64,000 nucleotides of DNA from Actinomyces sp. (GTDB lineage Bacteria; Actinomycetota; Actinomycetes; Actinomycetales; Actinomycetaceae): contig JALCNR010000002.1 in assembly GCA_022649165.1 (NCBI GenBank), positions 62,001 to 126,000 of the forward strand, given 5' to 3'. The number at the start of each line of letters is the position of its first letter. Positions within the stretch are counted from its first letter, which is position 1. The position numbers were made by a program, and so were the translations under genes. Below, piece by piece: positions 17,278 to 25,589 of this stretch. The notes beneath the pieces are model-generated. The model ran no database searches. It was not told the DNA's origin and was given only the letters and a program-made list of their open reading frames with translations.

Positions 17278-18962
17278 CGCAACCCCCAGTCATCCTGGAC
17301 CTCGCCGCGGCGCCCAGCGAGGTCCGCGACCGCGGAGGGCTCCGGCAGACGTTCCCGCAGGGGCCGCACCGCCTCCTCCAGGACGCCCCGGACCCGGTCC
17401 AGCAGGAGGGTCCGCGCGCGGCCCGCCATCGTGCGGACCGCCTGGTCGCCGAACACCGCTTCCAGGAGCCTCTGGGCCACCGCGGCGGTGGCGCCCGCGA
17501 CCCCGACCTCCGCGCCCGTCATCCCTCCCGTCGAGGCGAAGATCACGATCATCAGCGCCACGCCGACGACGTTGACGCCCACGGCCATCAGGCGCGCCCC
17601 CGCGCGCCGCGACGCCCCCTGCTCGCGGACCAGGGCGAGCAGGTCCCGCTGCCACTCCCGCGTGAGGCCCAGGGCGCGCTCATCCAGGGAGGCCCGGTCC
17701 TCCTCCTCCGCCGCATCGACGAGGCCGGCCACCGCCGGCATGGACTCCCAGGCGGACTCCGCGTCCTCGCGGACCCGTGAGAGCTCCTCACGCACGAGAG
17801 ACGCCAGCCCGGCCTCGATCGCGTCCTCGACCGGGCGGACCGGAGCGGGGCGCCCCCGCAGCGCGGCGCTCACCCGGTCCCTCAGCCAGGAGACCCCGGA
17901 GCCGAGCTTGCGCGTGAAGTCCGCGGCCCCCACGACCTCCTGCCAGCGCGCCAGCACCTCCCCGCGCAGCAGCGTCCCGTCTGCGGTCGCCTGGGACACC
18001 CGTTCCGCGGCCCGGTCGACCTGCGTGTCCAGGGCGTCGGCAGCCGCAGCCAGCGCGGCGTCGTGCTCGGCCAGCGCCTCCTCGACGTCCCCCACCGAGG
18101 CGGCGACCTCACGTACGGCGCCGGTGAGGGACTGATGCGCGATCTCGGCGCGCCTGCGGGCGTCGGCGCCGATCCCCTCCAGCCACCGGCGCAGCCCCGC
18201 GACCGCCGCGCCCGGGAGCAGTCCCGATGCCAGGGGCTGTTCGTCCACGGTGAACAACGGCGCCTCCCCCAGCCCGGCGCCCGCCATGAGGCGTCGGAGG
18301 TCCGCGGCGACGTCGGCCGCCGCGCCCCGGGGGAGCCGGTTGAGGACCACGGCCACCGTGAGGTCGCGCCCGGGGGCCTGGGAGAGCACCTCCCAGGGGA
18401 CGGCGTCGGCGTACCGGGCAGCCGTGGTGACGAAGACCCACAGGTCCGCCGCGTCGAAGAGCCCGCGCGCCAGCATCCGGTTCGAGTCGACGACAGAGTC
18501 GAGGTCGGGGGCGTCGAGGATGCTCACGCCCTCCGGCAGCGCCTCGCTCTCGCGCATCTCAAGCTCGGCGCGGGCGGCGGCTCCGGTCGTCGCGGGCGCA
18601 CCCGGCGCCGCGCGCAGCCGCGCCAGCCCCGGCAAGAGCCGCGCCCGCTCGAACCACGGTCCGTCCGCGGCGTGGTGGAGGAGCAGCGGGCGGCGGGTGG
18701 TGGGGCGCAGGGCCGAGGAGGCGGACACCTGCGCGCCGACCAGCGAGTTGACAATCGTCGACTTACCGGCGCCTGTCGAGCCGCCGACGACGGCCAGCAA
18801 CGGGCCTCCCACGGACTCCAGACGGGGGATGACGTGGTCCGCCAGACGGCGTGACGCGCGCGCCCGGATCTGCTCGGCGGAGCCCGCCCGGGGCGTCGGC
18901 AGATCCAGGGAGGCGCCGTTCAGCGCCTCCTCCAGGGCCCGCAGGTGCTCCAGGCGGTCCAT
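17274..18962 (-). CDS. dynamin-like membrane GTPase, first gene of a pair
   Basis: A 562 aa GTPase with P-loop GGSTGAGKS (60-68), a G3-like DAPDLDS and a G4-like NRLP. Helical regions fill residues 230-450, followed by a hydrophobic hairpin (about 456-500) and an amphipathic tail. It differs clearly in sequence from its neighbour, so the two probably form a heteromeric pair rather than a recent duplicate. Expression is coupled to hisS, which ends three bases upstream of its ATG, and to the next GTPase through a four-base overlap. A role in membrane fission, division or envelope stress is inference from the family. Confidence 0.8.
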   Translation of the reverse strand: MDRLEHLRALEEALNGASLDLPTPRAGSAEQIRARASRRLADHVIPRLESVGGPLLAVVGGSTGAGKSTIVNSLVGAQVSASSALRPTTRRPLLLHHAADGPWFERARLLPGLARLRAAPGAPATTGAAARAELEMRESEALPEGVSILDAPDLDSVVDSNRMLARGLFDAADLWVFVTTAARYADAVPWEVLSQAPGRDLTVAVVLNRLPRGAAADVAADLRRLMAGAGLGEAPLFTVDEQPLASGLLPGAAVAGLRRWLEGIGADARRRAEIAHQSLTGAVREVAASVGDVEEALAEHDAALAAAADALDTQVDRAAERVSQATADGTLLRGEVLARWQEVVGAADFTRKLGSGVSWLRDRVSAALRGRPAPVRPVEDAIEAGLASLVREELSRVREDAESAWESMPAVAGLVDAAEEEDRASLDERALGLTREWQRDLLALVREQGASRRAGARLMAVGVNVVGVALMIVIFASTGGMTGAEVGVAGATAAVAQRLLEAVFGDQAVRTMAGRARTLLLDRVRGVLEEAVRPLRERLPEPSAVADLAGRRGEVQDDWGLR

Positions 18963-18965
18963 CGG

Positions 18966-20333
18966 TCACTTCGCCGCCTCGACTCGGGGCCAGAGGTCCT
19001 CGGCCGGCGGACGCCATGCCGCGGCGTCGGCCTCCGCCTGCTCCCCGCTGCGGATGTCCTTGACGCTGTCCGCCTGCCCGTCGGCCCCGGGGAACCAGAC
19101 GAAGGGGATGCCCCGACGGTCGGCGTGGCGGATCTGCCGGCCGAACTTCACGGCGCTGGGTGCCACGTCCGCCGGGATGCCGCGCGCCCGCAGCGCCGAC
19201 GCGGTCCGCTCCGAGCGTGCGCGGTCGGACTCGTCGACGACCGCGACCAGGACGGCGGAGGGGACCGAACGGGTCGCGCGAACCAGGGGGACGGACAGCA
19301 TCCGGGACACGAGACGTGACACGCCGATCGACAGCCCGACCCCGGGGTAGGTCCGTGAGCCCTCGTGGGCCAGCGAGTCGTAGCGCCCGCCCGAGCAGAT
19401 CGAGCCGAGTTCCTCGTGGCCCTCGATCTCGGACTCGTAGACCGATCCCGTGTAATAGTCCAGGCCGCGCGCGATCTTGAGGTCCGCGACGACCGCTCCG
19501 GGCATCCGCTCGCCCGCCGTCTCGAGCAGCGCGCACAGCTCGTCCAGGCCGGTGGCGAGCAGATCCGTGGGGCCATCGAGGTCCAACGCCTCCACGCGCG
19601 CGCGGACCTCCCGGGGGTCTCCCGTGCGGATCCCCGCCATCGCCAGGAGCACGCCGGCCTGCGCGGCCGAGATCGAGGCCTCCGCCAGTTCCTCGCGCAC
19701 GCCCTCGGCGCCGATCTTGTCGAGCTTGTCCAGTCCCCGCAGGGCGGCCTCCACGTCGCTCACCCCGATCGACTCGCACACGCCCTGGACGACCTTGCGG
19801 TTGTTGACGAGAACGCGCACCGGCGGCAGCGGCAGGGCGTTCAGGGCCTCGGCCATGACGAGGGGCAGGTCGACCTCGTAGTGGAACGGCAGCGTCCCCG
19901 CCCCCACGACGTCGATGTCGGCCTGGGTGAACTCGCGGAACCTGCCCTCCTGGGGGCGCTCCCCGCGCCAGACCTTCTGGATCTGGTACCGCTTGAAGGG
20001 GAAGTCGAGGTCGTTCGCGTGCTCCACCACGTAGCGCGCGAAGGGGACCGTGAGGTCGAAGTGGAGGCCCATCCGGCGCTCCGACGGGCGTCCGCGCCCC
20101 GTTTCGGCCTCCTTGAGCGCCTGGAGGCGGTCGAGGACGTAGATCTCCTTGGAGGTCTCCCCCTTCTTCTCCAACTCCTCCAGCGTCTCCACCGCCCGCG
20201 TCTCGATGCCCGCGAATCCGTGGAGTTCGAAGGTGCGGCGCAGGTGGTCGAGGACGAACTGCTCGACGATGCGTCCGTCGGGCAGCCATTCGGGGAATCC
20301 GGAGAGGGAGGTGCGTGCCATGTGGGCCATCAT
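18966..20333 (-). CDS. hisS: histidine--tRNA ligase, FDLTVPFARY type
   Basis: Class II synthetase charging tRNA-His, 455 aa counted from the first of three in-frame ATGs (20333, 20330, 20321); MARTSLSGFPEW at 20321 may be the true start. Motif 2 reads HFDLTVPFARYV...RYQIQKVWRGERPQEGRFREF (residues 91-135), which is the wording of eukaryotic, archaeal and a minority of bacterial enzymes rather than the LRPEGTA form of E. coli. The second histidine motif ARGLDYYTG and the anticodon-binding domain are present. It is transcribed after the DUF349 and metallo-hydrolase genes and before the two GTPases. Confidence 0.95.
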   Translation of the reverse strand: MMAHMARTSLSGFPEWLPDGRIVEQFVLDHLRRTFELHGFAGIETRAVETLEELEKKGETSKEIYVLDRLQALKEAETGRGRPSERRMGLHFDLTVPFARYVVEHANDLDFPFKRYQIQKVWRGERPQEGRFREFTQADIDVVGAGTLPFHYEVDLPLVMAEALNALPLPPVRVLVNNRKVVQGVCESIGVSDVEAALRGLDKLDKIGAEGVREELAEASISAAQAGVLLAMAGIRTGDPREVRARVEALDLDGPTDLLATGLDELCALLETAGERMPGAVVADLKIARGLDYYTGSVYESEIEGHEELGSICSGGRYDSLAHEGSRTYPGVGLSIGVSRLVSRMLSVPLVRATRSVPSAVLVAVVDESDRARSERTASALRARGIPADVAPSAVKFGRQIRHADRRGIPFVWFPGADGQADSVKDIRSGEQAEADAAAWRPPAEDLWPRVEAAK

Positions 20334-20364
20334 CCCACGCGCGGGGCGGCACAGGCCAGGCAGC

Positions 20365-21102
20365 TCACCCCAGGCGGCGGGCCCGCCGCAGGTAGGGGTT
20401 GACGGCGAGCTCGCGCCGCATCGTGGTGAGGGGCCCGTGCCCGGGAACCAGGACCGTGGCGGGGTCCAGGGCGTTCGCCAGCGTGCGCAGGGTGTGGCGC
20501 ATCTGGGTCTCGTCGCCGCCGGGCAGGTCGGTGCGCCCCACCGAGTCGCGAAAGATCACGTCACCGCTCAACGCCCACGGACCGGGCTCGGGATGGTTTT
20601 CCAGCACCTCGTCGGAGGCGCCGTCGACCACGATGAGATCCGAGTCGAGGAGGAACACGGCCGAGCCCTCGGTGTGGCCCGGCGCCGGGACCATGCGCAG
20701 GCGCACCGCGGGCACGAGCTCGACGGCGCCCGCCGGCATCTCGCGGAGGTCAGACGGCGCCTCCCACACGAGGTCCATGCCCTGCGGCGCCATTGTGCCG
20801 ACACCGGCCAGCGGGTCCTCGAAGCGGGGAAGGTCCGGGCCCGGCGCCCACACGGGGACCTGCTCGACGGCGTCCGCACGGAGCCCCCAGCGGGCGGCCT
20901 CCGCCGCGTCCCAGACGTGGTCGGGGTGCCCGTGGGTGCACAGGACGGCCCCGACGGCGGCGCCGAGGCCGTCGAGGATCCCCCGCAGGCGGTCGAGCAC
21001 CCCGTGCGAGGGGTCGACCACCACGACCTCGCTGGCCCCGTCCGGGGCGATGACCAGGCAGTTCGCGCCGAAGAACGGCGTCGGCAGGACGAAGAGGCGC
21101 AT
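20365..21102 (-). CDS. MBL-fold metallo-hydrolase, glyoxalase II-like
   Basis: A 245 aa metallo-beta-lactamase-fold hydrolase with the metal motif THGHPDHV (residues 56-63), further ligands at PGHTEGSAVFLL and VPGHGP, and an Asp at VVDGAS. The closest family pattern is the hydroxyacylglutathione hydrolase-like group common in actinobacteria that lack glutathione, so the true thiol ester substrate is unknown. The homologue in Mycobacterium also sits beside hisS. It starts seven bases after the DUF349 stop and probably shares that transcript. Confidence 0.85.
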   Translation of the reverse strand: MRLFVLPTPFFGANCLVIAPDGASEVVVVDPSHGVLDRLRGILDGLGAAVGAVLCTHGHPDHVWDAAEAARWGLRADAVEQVPVWAPGPDLPRFEDPLAGVGTMAPQGMDLVWEAPSDLREMPAGAVELVPAVRLRMVPAPGHTEGSAVFLLDSDLIVVDGASDEVLENHPEPGPWALSGDVIFRDSVGRTDLPGGDETQMRHTLRTLANALDPATVLVPGHGPLTTMRRELAVNPYLRRARRLG

Positions 21103-21109
21103 GGGCCCG

Positions 21110-22543
21110 TCACGCCATCGAGGAACGGATCTGGTCGAGCCAGGCCTGTTTCGTCGTCAGAGCGTCGCGCAGGTCGGCGGCCTGCGCGGTGTCACCGGCG
21201 GCCTCCGCCGCCTCGACTTCGGCGCGCAGCTGGGCGACCTGCTCCTCGAGCTGGCCGAGCATTCCCTCCGCGCGGGCCTTCGTCTCGGGGTTCGATCGGT
21301 TCCACTCGCGCTCCTCGGCGGCCCTGACGGCGTCCTCGACGGCGCGCATCCGCCCCTCGATCCGCGACACGTCCGCGCTCGGAACCCGTCCGACCTCGTC
21401 CCAGCGGTCCTGGACCGACCGCAGCCGCCGCTTGGCGTCCTCGAGATCGCGCAGCGGCAGGAGCGCCTCGGCCTCCGCGAGGAGCGCCTCCTTGGCCGTG
21501 AGGTTCTCCTGGTACTCGGAGTCGACCGCCTCGTCCTTGGCGCGCCGTGCGTCGAAGAACACCTGCTGGGCGGCGCGGAAACGCGCCCACAGGGCGTCGT
21601 CCTCCTTGCGCGAGGCGCGCGGGGCCGCCTTCCACCGGTCCATGAGGTCGCGGTAGGCCGCAGAGGTCCGCCCCCAGTCTGTGGAGTTCTGGAGCGACTC
21701 CGCCTCGGCGATGAGCCCTTCCTTGAGGCGCTTGGCCTCCCCCTGCTTCTGGTCGAGGGCGGAGAAGTACTGGCGGCGATGCCGGTCGAACACGGAACGG
21801 GCACCGGAGAAGCGCTTCCACAGCTCGTCCTCCGTCGACTTCTCCAGGCGGGGTCCGCGGCGCTGGAGCGTCTTCCACTCCTCGAGCAGGTCGCGCAGCG
21901 TCTGCCCGGACTGCTTCCAGTGGGTCCGATCCGGGTCCTGGGCGACGACGGCCTCCGCCCGCTCGACCAGCGCGGTGCGCTCGGCCATCGCGTGCTCCTT
22001 GGCGGCCCGCCGCTCCGCGCGGGCCTCGGCCTTGCGTTGCTCGGCGCGCTCGGCGAGTTCCTCGACCCGGGCCCGAAGCGCCGGGAGGTCGCCGATCGCC
22101 GCGGGCTCCGCCACCGCCTGGCGCAGCGTCTGGAGCGTCTGGTCGATGTCCTTGGGGGACAGCTGCGCCAGTCGTTCCTCGAACAGGCTGACCGTCGCCT
22201 CAAGATCGGCGAACCGGCGGGTGTACAGCGCGAAGGGGTCCTCGGGGACGCCGTCCGGATACCCGCCGATGAGCCGTTCGGCCTCCCCGTCCGCGACGAA
22301 GACGTCGCCCTGGGCGTCGATGCGTCCGAACTCGGTGGACAACGGCTCCGTGACGACCGGACGCTTGCCGCCCGGCGCGGGCGCGGGCGCGGGCTCGACA
22401 TCGGCGGGGCCGACCGGCGCGCCGGGGTGGCGGGGGCCGGGCGTCGGCGCCGGGTTCGGGGCGGCGCCGCCGACGGGAGCGGCCTGGGTCCCGGCGCTCC
22501 CAGCGGCGTCGGGGGTTTCCTGCGGGAGGGACGTGGTGCTCAC
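21110..22543 (-). CDS. DUF349 domain protein, coiled coil
   Basis: A 477 aa protein of unknown function with a Pro/Ala-rich N-terminus of about 75 residues, then DUF349 repeats recognisable by repeated W-K or R-F-R-A spacing (FRAAQQVFFDARRAK, FSGARSVFDRHRRQYF). The whole C-terminal half is charged helix or coiled coil, ending in a heptad-rich segment. The frame is open 18 codons further upstream, but the GTG at 22543 has AAAGGA five bases before it and begins a typical STTSLPQ-like start. In actinobacteria it is regularly found near rel and hisS; its role is not known. Confidence 0.8.
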   Translation of the reverse strand: MSTTSLPQETPDAAGSAGTQAAPVGGAAPNPAPTPGPRHPGAPVGPADVEPAPAPAPGGKRPVVTEPLSTEFGRIDAQGDVFVADGEAERLIGGYPDGVPEDPFALYTRRFADLEATVSLFEERLAQLSPKDIDQTLQTLRQAVAEPAAIGDLPALRARVEELAERAEQRKAEARAERRAAKEHAMAERTALVERAEAVVAQDPDRTHWKQSGQTLRDLLEEWKTLQRRGPRLEKSTEDELWKRFSGARSVFDRHRRQYFSALDQKQGEAKRLKEGLIAEAESLQNSTDWGRTSAAYRDLMDRWKAAPRASRKEDDALWARFRAAQQVFFDARRAKDEAVDSEYQENLTAKEALLAEAEALLPLRDLEDAKRRLRSVQDRWDEVGRVPSADVSRIEGRMRAVEDAVRAAEEREWNRSNPETKARAEGMLGQLEEQVAQLRAEVEAAEAAGDTAQAADLRDALTTKQAWLDQIRSSMA

Positions 22544-22615
22544 GATGTTCCTTTGGGGACGAGGGCGGCGCTGCCGTCCTGGCGCGTTGCCGCCCATCCG
22601 GGGACGGGCGGACCT

Positions 22616-22646
22616 GGTGCGCCACCGTGTGGCGGTGTGGCGCGCC
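22616..22646 (-). terminator. hairpin between rel and the DUF349 gene
   Basis: GGTGCGCCAC (22616-22625) pairs with GTGGCGCGCC (22637-22646) through ten pairs including one G-U, with an 11-base loop. It lies 46 bases beyond the rel stop and could be its terminator. A TAGGAT hexamer (22651-22656) just upstream might instead make it the first structure of the DUF349 mRNA. Confidence 0.4.
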
Positions 22647-22650
22647 TCTT

Positions 22651-22656
22651 ATCCTA
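22651..22656 (-). promoter_or_regulatory. -10 candidate for the DUF349-hisS-GTPase operon
   Basis: TAGGAT on the minus strand, about 108 bases before the DUF349 GTG, in the only sizeable gap before this five-gene set. No -35 is evident. Confidence 0.35.
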
Positions 22657-22691
22657 CGTGCCCCGCCGCTCCCCCTGCGACCACCGGCCGC

Positions 22692-25013
22692 TCAGGGCCT
22701 GCGTTCCGACCCGGTCAGGCGCACCGCCTCGAAGACGCCGTCGACCCTGCGCAGGGCGGCCAGCACGGCGTTGAGATGGCTCATGTCGGCCAGTTCGAAG
22801 GAGAATCGGGCGGAGGCGATCTGGTCCGCGCTGGTGGACATCGACCCGGTGATGATGTTGACCCGGTAGTCGGACAGGACCTTCGTGAGGTCGGAGAGCA
22901 GCCCCGCCCGGTCCAGGGCCCGCGTCTCGATCTGGACCAGGAATTGCCCGCCGGGATGGTCCTGGTCCCAGGAGACCTCGATGAAGCGCTCAGGGTGGAG
23001 CTCCTGGAGGCGCAGCGCGTTCTGGCAGTCCGACCGGTGAACGGACACGCCTTGCCCGCGGGTGATGAAGCCGACGATGTCGTCGCCGGGCACCGGTGTG
23101 CAGCACCGCGCCAGTTTGACCCAGATGTCACCGGCGTCCATCCCGGACACCGTCACCCCGGATCCCTGAACCGCGGGCCTCGGCCGGGACAGCGTCGAGG
23201 ACACCCCTGGGGTGATGCCCTCGGAGAGGGTCTCCTCGGTGCCGTCGCCCCCGCCCAGGTTCTCCACGAGCTTCGTCACGACGTTCTGCGCGGAGATGTG
23301 GTTCTCCCCCACCGCGGCGTACAGCGCCGAGATGTCCGGATACCCCAGCGACGTCGCCACCGCGAGGAGCGTCTCGTGGTTGAGCAGGCGCTGCAGCGGA
23401 AGGTTCTGCTTGCGCATCGCGCGCGCGATGTGCTCCTTGCCCTCCTCCATCGCCTCGTCGCGGCGTTCCTTGGAGAACCACGCCTTGATCTTCGAACGCG
23501 CGCGCGGCGAGGCCACGAAGGCCAGCCAGTCGCGGGACGGCCCGGCCTTCGCCGATTTCGAGGTCACCACCTCGACCGTCTCTCCGGACTCGAGCTCGGT
23601 GTCCAGGGGCACGAGCCGGCCGTTGACGCGGGCCCCCACCGTGTGGTGGCCGACCTCCGTGTGCACCGCGTAGGCGAAGTCCACGGGCGTGGCGTGGGCC
23701 GGCAGGACGACGACCTCCCCGCGGGGGGTGAACACGTAGACCTCGTCATCGGCGATCTCGTAGCGCAGGGAGTCGAGGAACTCCTCCGGGTCCCCGGTCT
23801 CCCGCTCCATCTCGACGAGGGCCCGCAGCCAGTTCATCTGCTCGTCGCCCGTCATCCTGTCGCCGTCGGCGGAGGTGGCGTTCGGGTTCTCCTTGTACTT
23901 CCAGTGGGCGGCGACCCCATGCTCGGCGCGCTCATGCATCTCGAAGGTGCGGATCTGGATCTCCACCGGGCGCCCCGCCGGCCCCACCACCGTCGTGTGC
24001 AGCGACTGGTAGAGGTTGAACTTGGGCATCGCGATGTAGTCCTTGAACCGCCCGGGGATCGGATTCCACCGCCCGTGCACCGCGCCCAGCACGGCATAGC
24101 AGTCCTTCACCGACTCCACGAGGACGCGGACGGCCACCAGGTCGAAGATCTCGTCGAAGGCCTTCCCCCGCACGATCATCTTCTGGTAGATCGAGTAGTG
24201 GTTCTTCGGCCGCCCGCCCACGGTGCCCTTGATGTGCGAGCGGCGCAGGTCCTCCTCGATCTGGCCGATGACCTCGCGCAGGTACGTGTCGCGCTGCGGC
24301 GCCCGCTCCGCCACCAGATGGTCGATCTCGTCGTAGATCTCGGGCAGCAGCGTCTTGAAGGAGAGCTCTTCGAGCTCCCACTTGATCGTGTTCATCCCCA
24401 GCCTATGGGCCAGGGGGGCGTAGATCTCCAGGGTCTCCTGGGCCTTGCGCTGGGCCGACTCCCGCGGCACGAAACGCCAGGTGCGCGCGTTGTGCAGCCG
24501 GTCCGCGAGCTTGATGAGGAGGACCCGGATGTCCTTGCTCATCGCCACGATCATCTTCCGCAGCGTCTCCGACTGCGCCGCCGCCCCGTAGTGCACCTTG
24601 TCCAGCTTGGTCACGCCGTCGACCAGTTGGGCGATCGACTCTCCGAAGTCGGCGGTGAGCTGCTCCACCGTGTAGTCCGTGTCCTCGACCGTGTCGTGGA
24701 GCAGGGCCGCCACCAGCGTCGGCGTCGTCATCCCCATCTCGGCCAGGATCGTCGCCACGGCGACGGGGTGGGTGATGTAGGGCTCCCCCGACCGGCGCAT
24801 CTGCCCGCGGTGGTGGCGCTCCGCCGTCTCATAGGCGCGCTCGATGACCGAGATGTCGGCCCTCGGGTGGTTGGCGCGCAGCGCCCGGACCAGCGGCTCG
24901 ATCTCAGGGGCCGTGGAACGTCCTCGCCCCCCGAACCACACCAGCCCGGAGCGCACCAGCGACCCCGCGGCCGGGGACTTGCGGGCGGCGGAGTTGCTGG
25001 TGGGATCGGTCAT
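22692..25013 (-). CDS. rel: bifunctional (p)ppGpp synthetase/hydrolase Rel
   Basis: Controls the stringent response by making and degrading (p)ppGpp. The 773 aa protein has the HD hydrolase domain with HDTVEDT (H106, D107) and KLADRLHNART, the synthetase domain with RFKDYIAMPK and YQSLHTTVVG, the TGS domain (VFTPRGEVVVLPA), a conserved-Cys zinc-finger-like domain (ARCCTPVPGDDIVGF), and a C-terminal ACT domain. The hydrolase motifs are intact, so it is the bifunctional type usual in actinobacteria. It follows apt and secDF on the same strand, the conserved actinobacterial order, with 36 bases between apt and rel. Confidence 0.96.
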   Translation of the reverse strand: MTDPTSNSAARKSPAAGSLVRSGLVWFGGRGRSTAPEIEPLVRALRANHPRADISVIERAYETAERHHRGQMRRSGEPYITHPVAVATILAEMGMTTPTLVAALLHDTVEDTDYTVEQLTADFGESIAQLVDGVTKLDKVHYGAAAQSETLRKMIVAMSKDIRVLLIKLADRLHNARTWRFVPRESAQRKAQETLEIYAPLAHRLGMNTIKWELEELSFKTLLPEIYDEIDHLVAERAPQRDTYLREVIGQIEEDLRRSHIKGTVGGRPKNHYSIYQKMIVRGKAFDEIFDLVAVRVLVESVKDCYAVLGAVHGRWNPIPGRFKDYIAMPKFNLYQSLHTTVVGPAGRPVEIQIRTFEMHERAEHGVAAHWKYKENPNATSADGDRMTGDEQMNWLRALVEMERETGDPEEFLDSLRYEIADDEVYVFTPRGEVVVLPAHATPVDFAYAVHTEVGHHTVGARVNGRLVPLDTELESGETVEVVTSKSAKAGPSRDWLAFVASPRARSKIKAWFSKERRDEAMEEGKEHIARAMRKQNLPLQRLLNHETLLAVATSLGYPDISALYAAVGENHISAQNVVTKLVENLGGGDGTEETLSEGITPGVSSTLSRPRPAVQGSGVTVSGMDAGDIWVKLARCCTPVPGDDIVGFITRGQGVSVHRSDCQNALRLQELHPERFIEVSWDQDHPGGQFLVQIETRALDRAGLLSDLTKVLSDYRVNIITGSMSTSADQIASARFSFELADMSHLNAVLAALRRVDGVFEAVRLTGSERRP

Positions 25014-25049
25014 CTGCCCATGATATGCGTGCGGGGGCCGACGCGGTTC

Positions 25050-25589
25050 TCAGAAGCTGACGGCGGACTCGACCGTCAGGCCCTCCAGGCGCGCACGTCC
25101 CCCCAGGGCCTCCAACTCCAGCAGCACCGACACCGCGACGACCTCCGCCCCGCACTCGCGCAGGAGCCTCACCGAGGCGCCCGCCGTGCCGCCCGTCGCC
25201 AGGACGTCGTCGATGACGAGCACCCGGTCCCCCGCCGCCACGGAGTCGGGGCGCAGTTCCATGCGGGCCGTGCCGTACTCCAGGGCGTAGTCGACCCCGA
25301 TGACCGGGCCGGGCAGCTTGCCGGCCTTGCGGATCGTCAACATGCCCACGCCGAGCGTGGTCGCCAACGGGGCCGCGAGGATGAACCCCCGCGACTCCAG
25401 GCCCGCGACCGCGTCGACCCGGCCGTCGTAGCGCCGGGCGAGGAGATCGACGAGCTCCCTGAACGCGGGACCGTTCGCCAGCAGCGGCGTGATATCGCGG
25501 AACAGGACGCCGGGCTCCGGGAAGTCCGGGATCTCGCGCAGGTTGGACGTGACGAGCTCCGCGATGCGGGAGCCCAGTTCGTGGCTCAT
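25050..25589 (-). CDS. apt: adenine phosphoribosyltransferase
   Basis: Purine salvage enzyme forming AMP from adenine and PRPP. The 179 aa protein has the usual length. The PRPP loop is VLVIDDVLATGGTAG (residues 123-137), the N-terminal FPEPGVLFRDITPLL and the GLESRGFI segment are diagnostic. The ATG lies inside the end of secF (four-base overlap), so the gene is part of the yajC-secD-secF-apt-rel transcript. Confidence 0.96.
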   Translation of the reverse strand: MSHELGSRIAELVTSNLREIPDFPEPGVLFRDITPLLANGPAFRELVDLLARRYDGRVDAVAGLESRGFILAAPLATTLGVGMLTIRKAGKLPGPVIGVDYALEYGTARMELRPDSVAAGDRVLVIDDVLATGGTAGASVRLLRECGAEVVAVSVLLELEALGGRARLEGLTVESAVSF

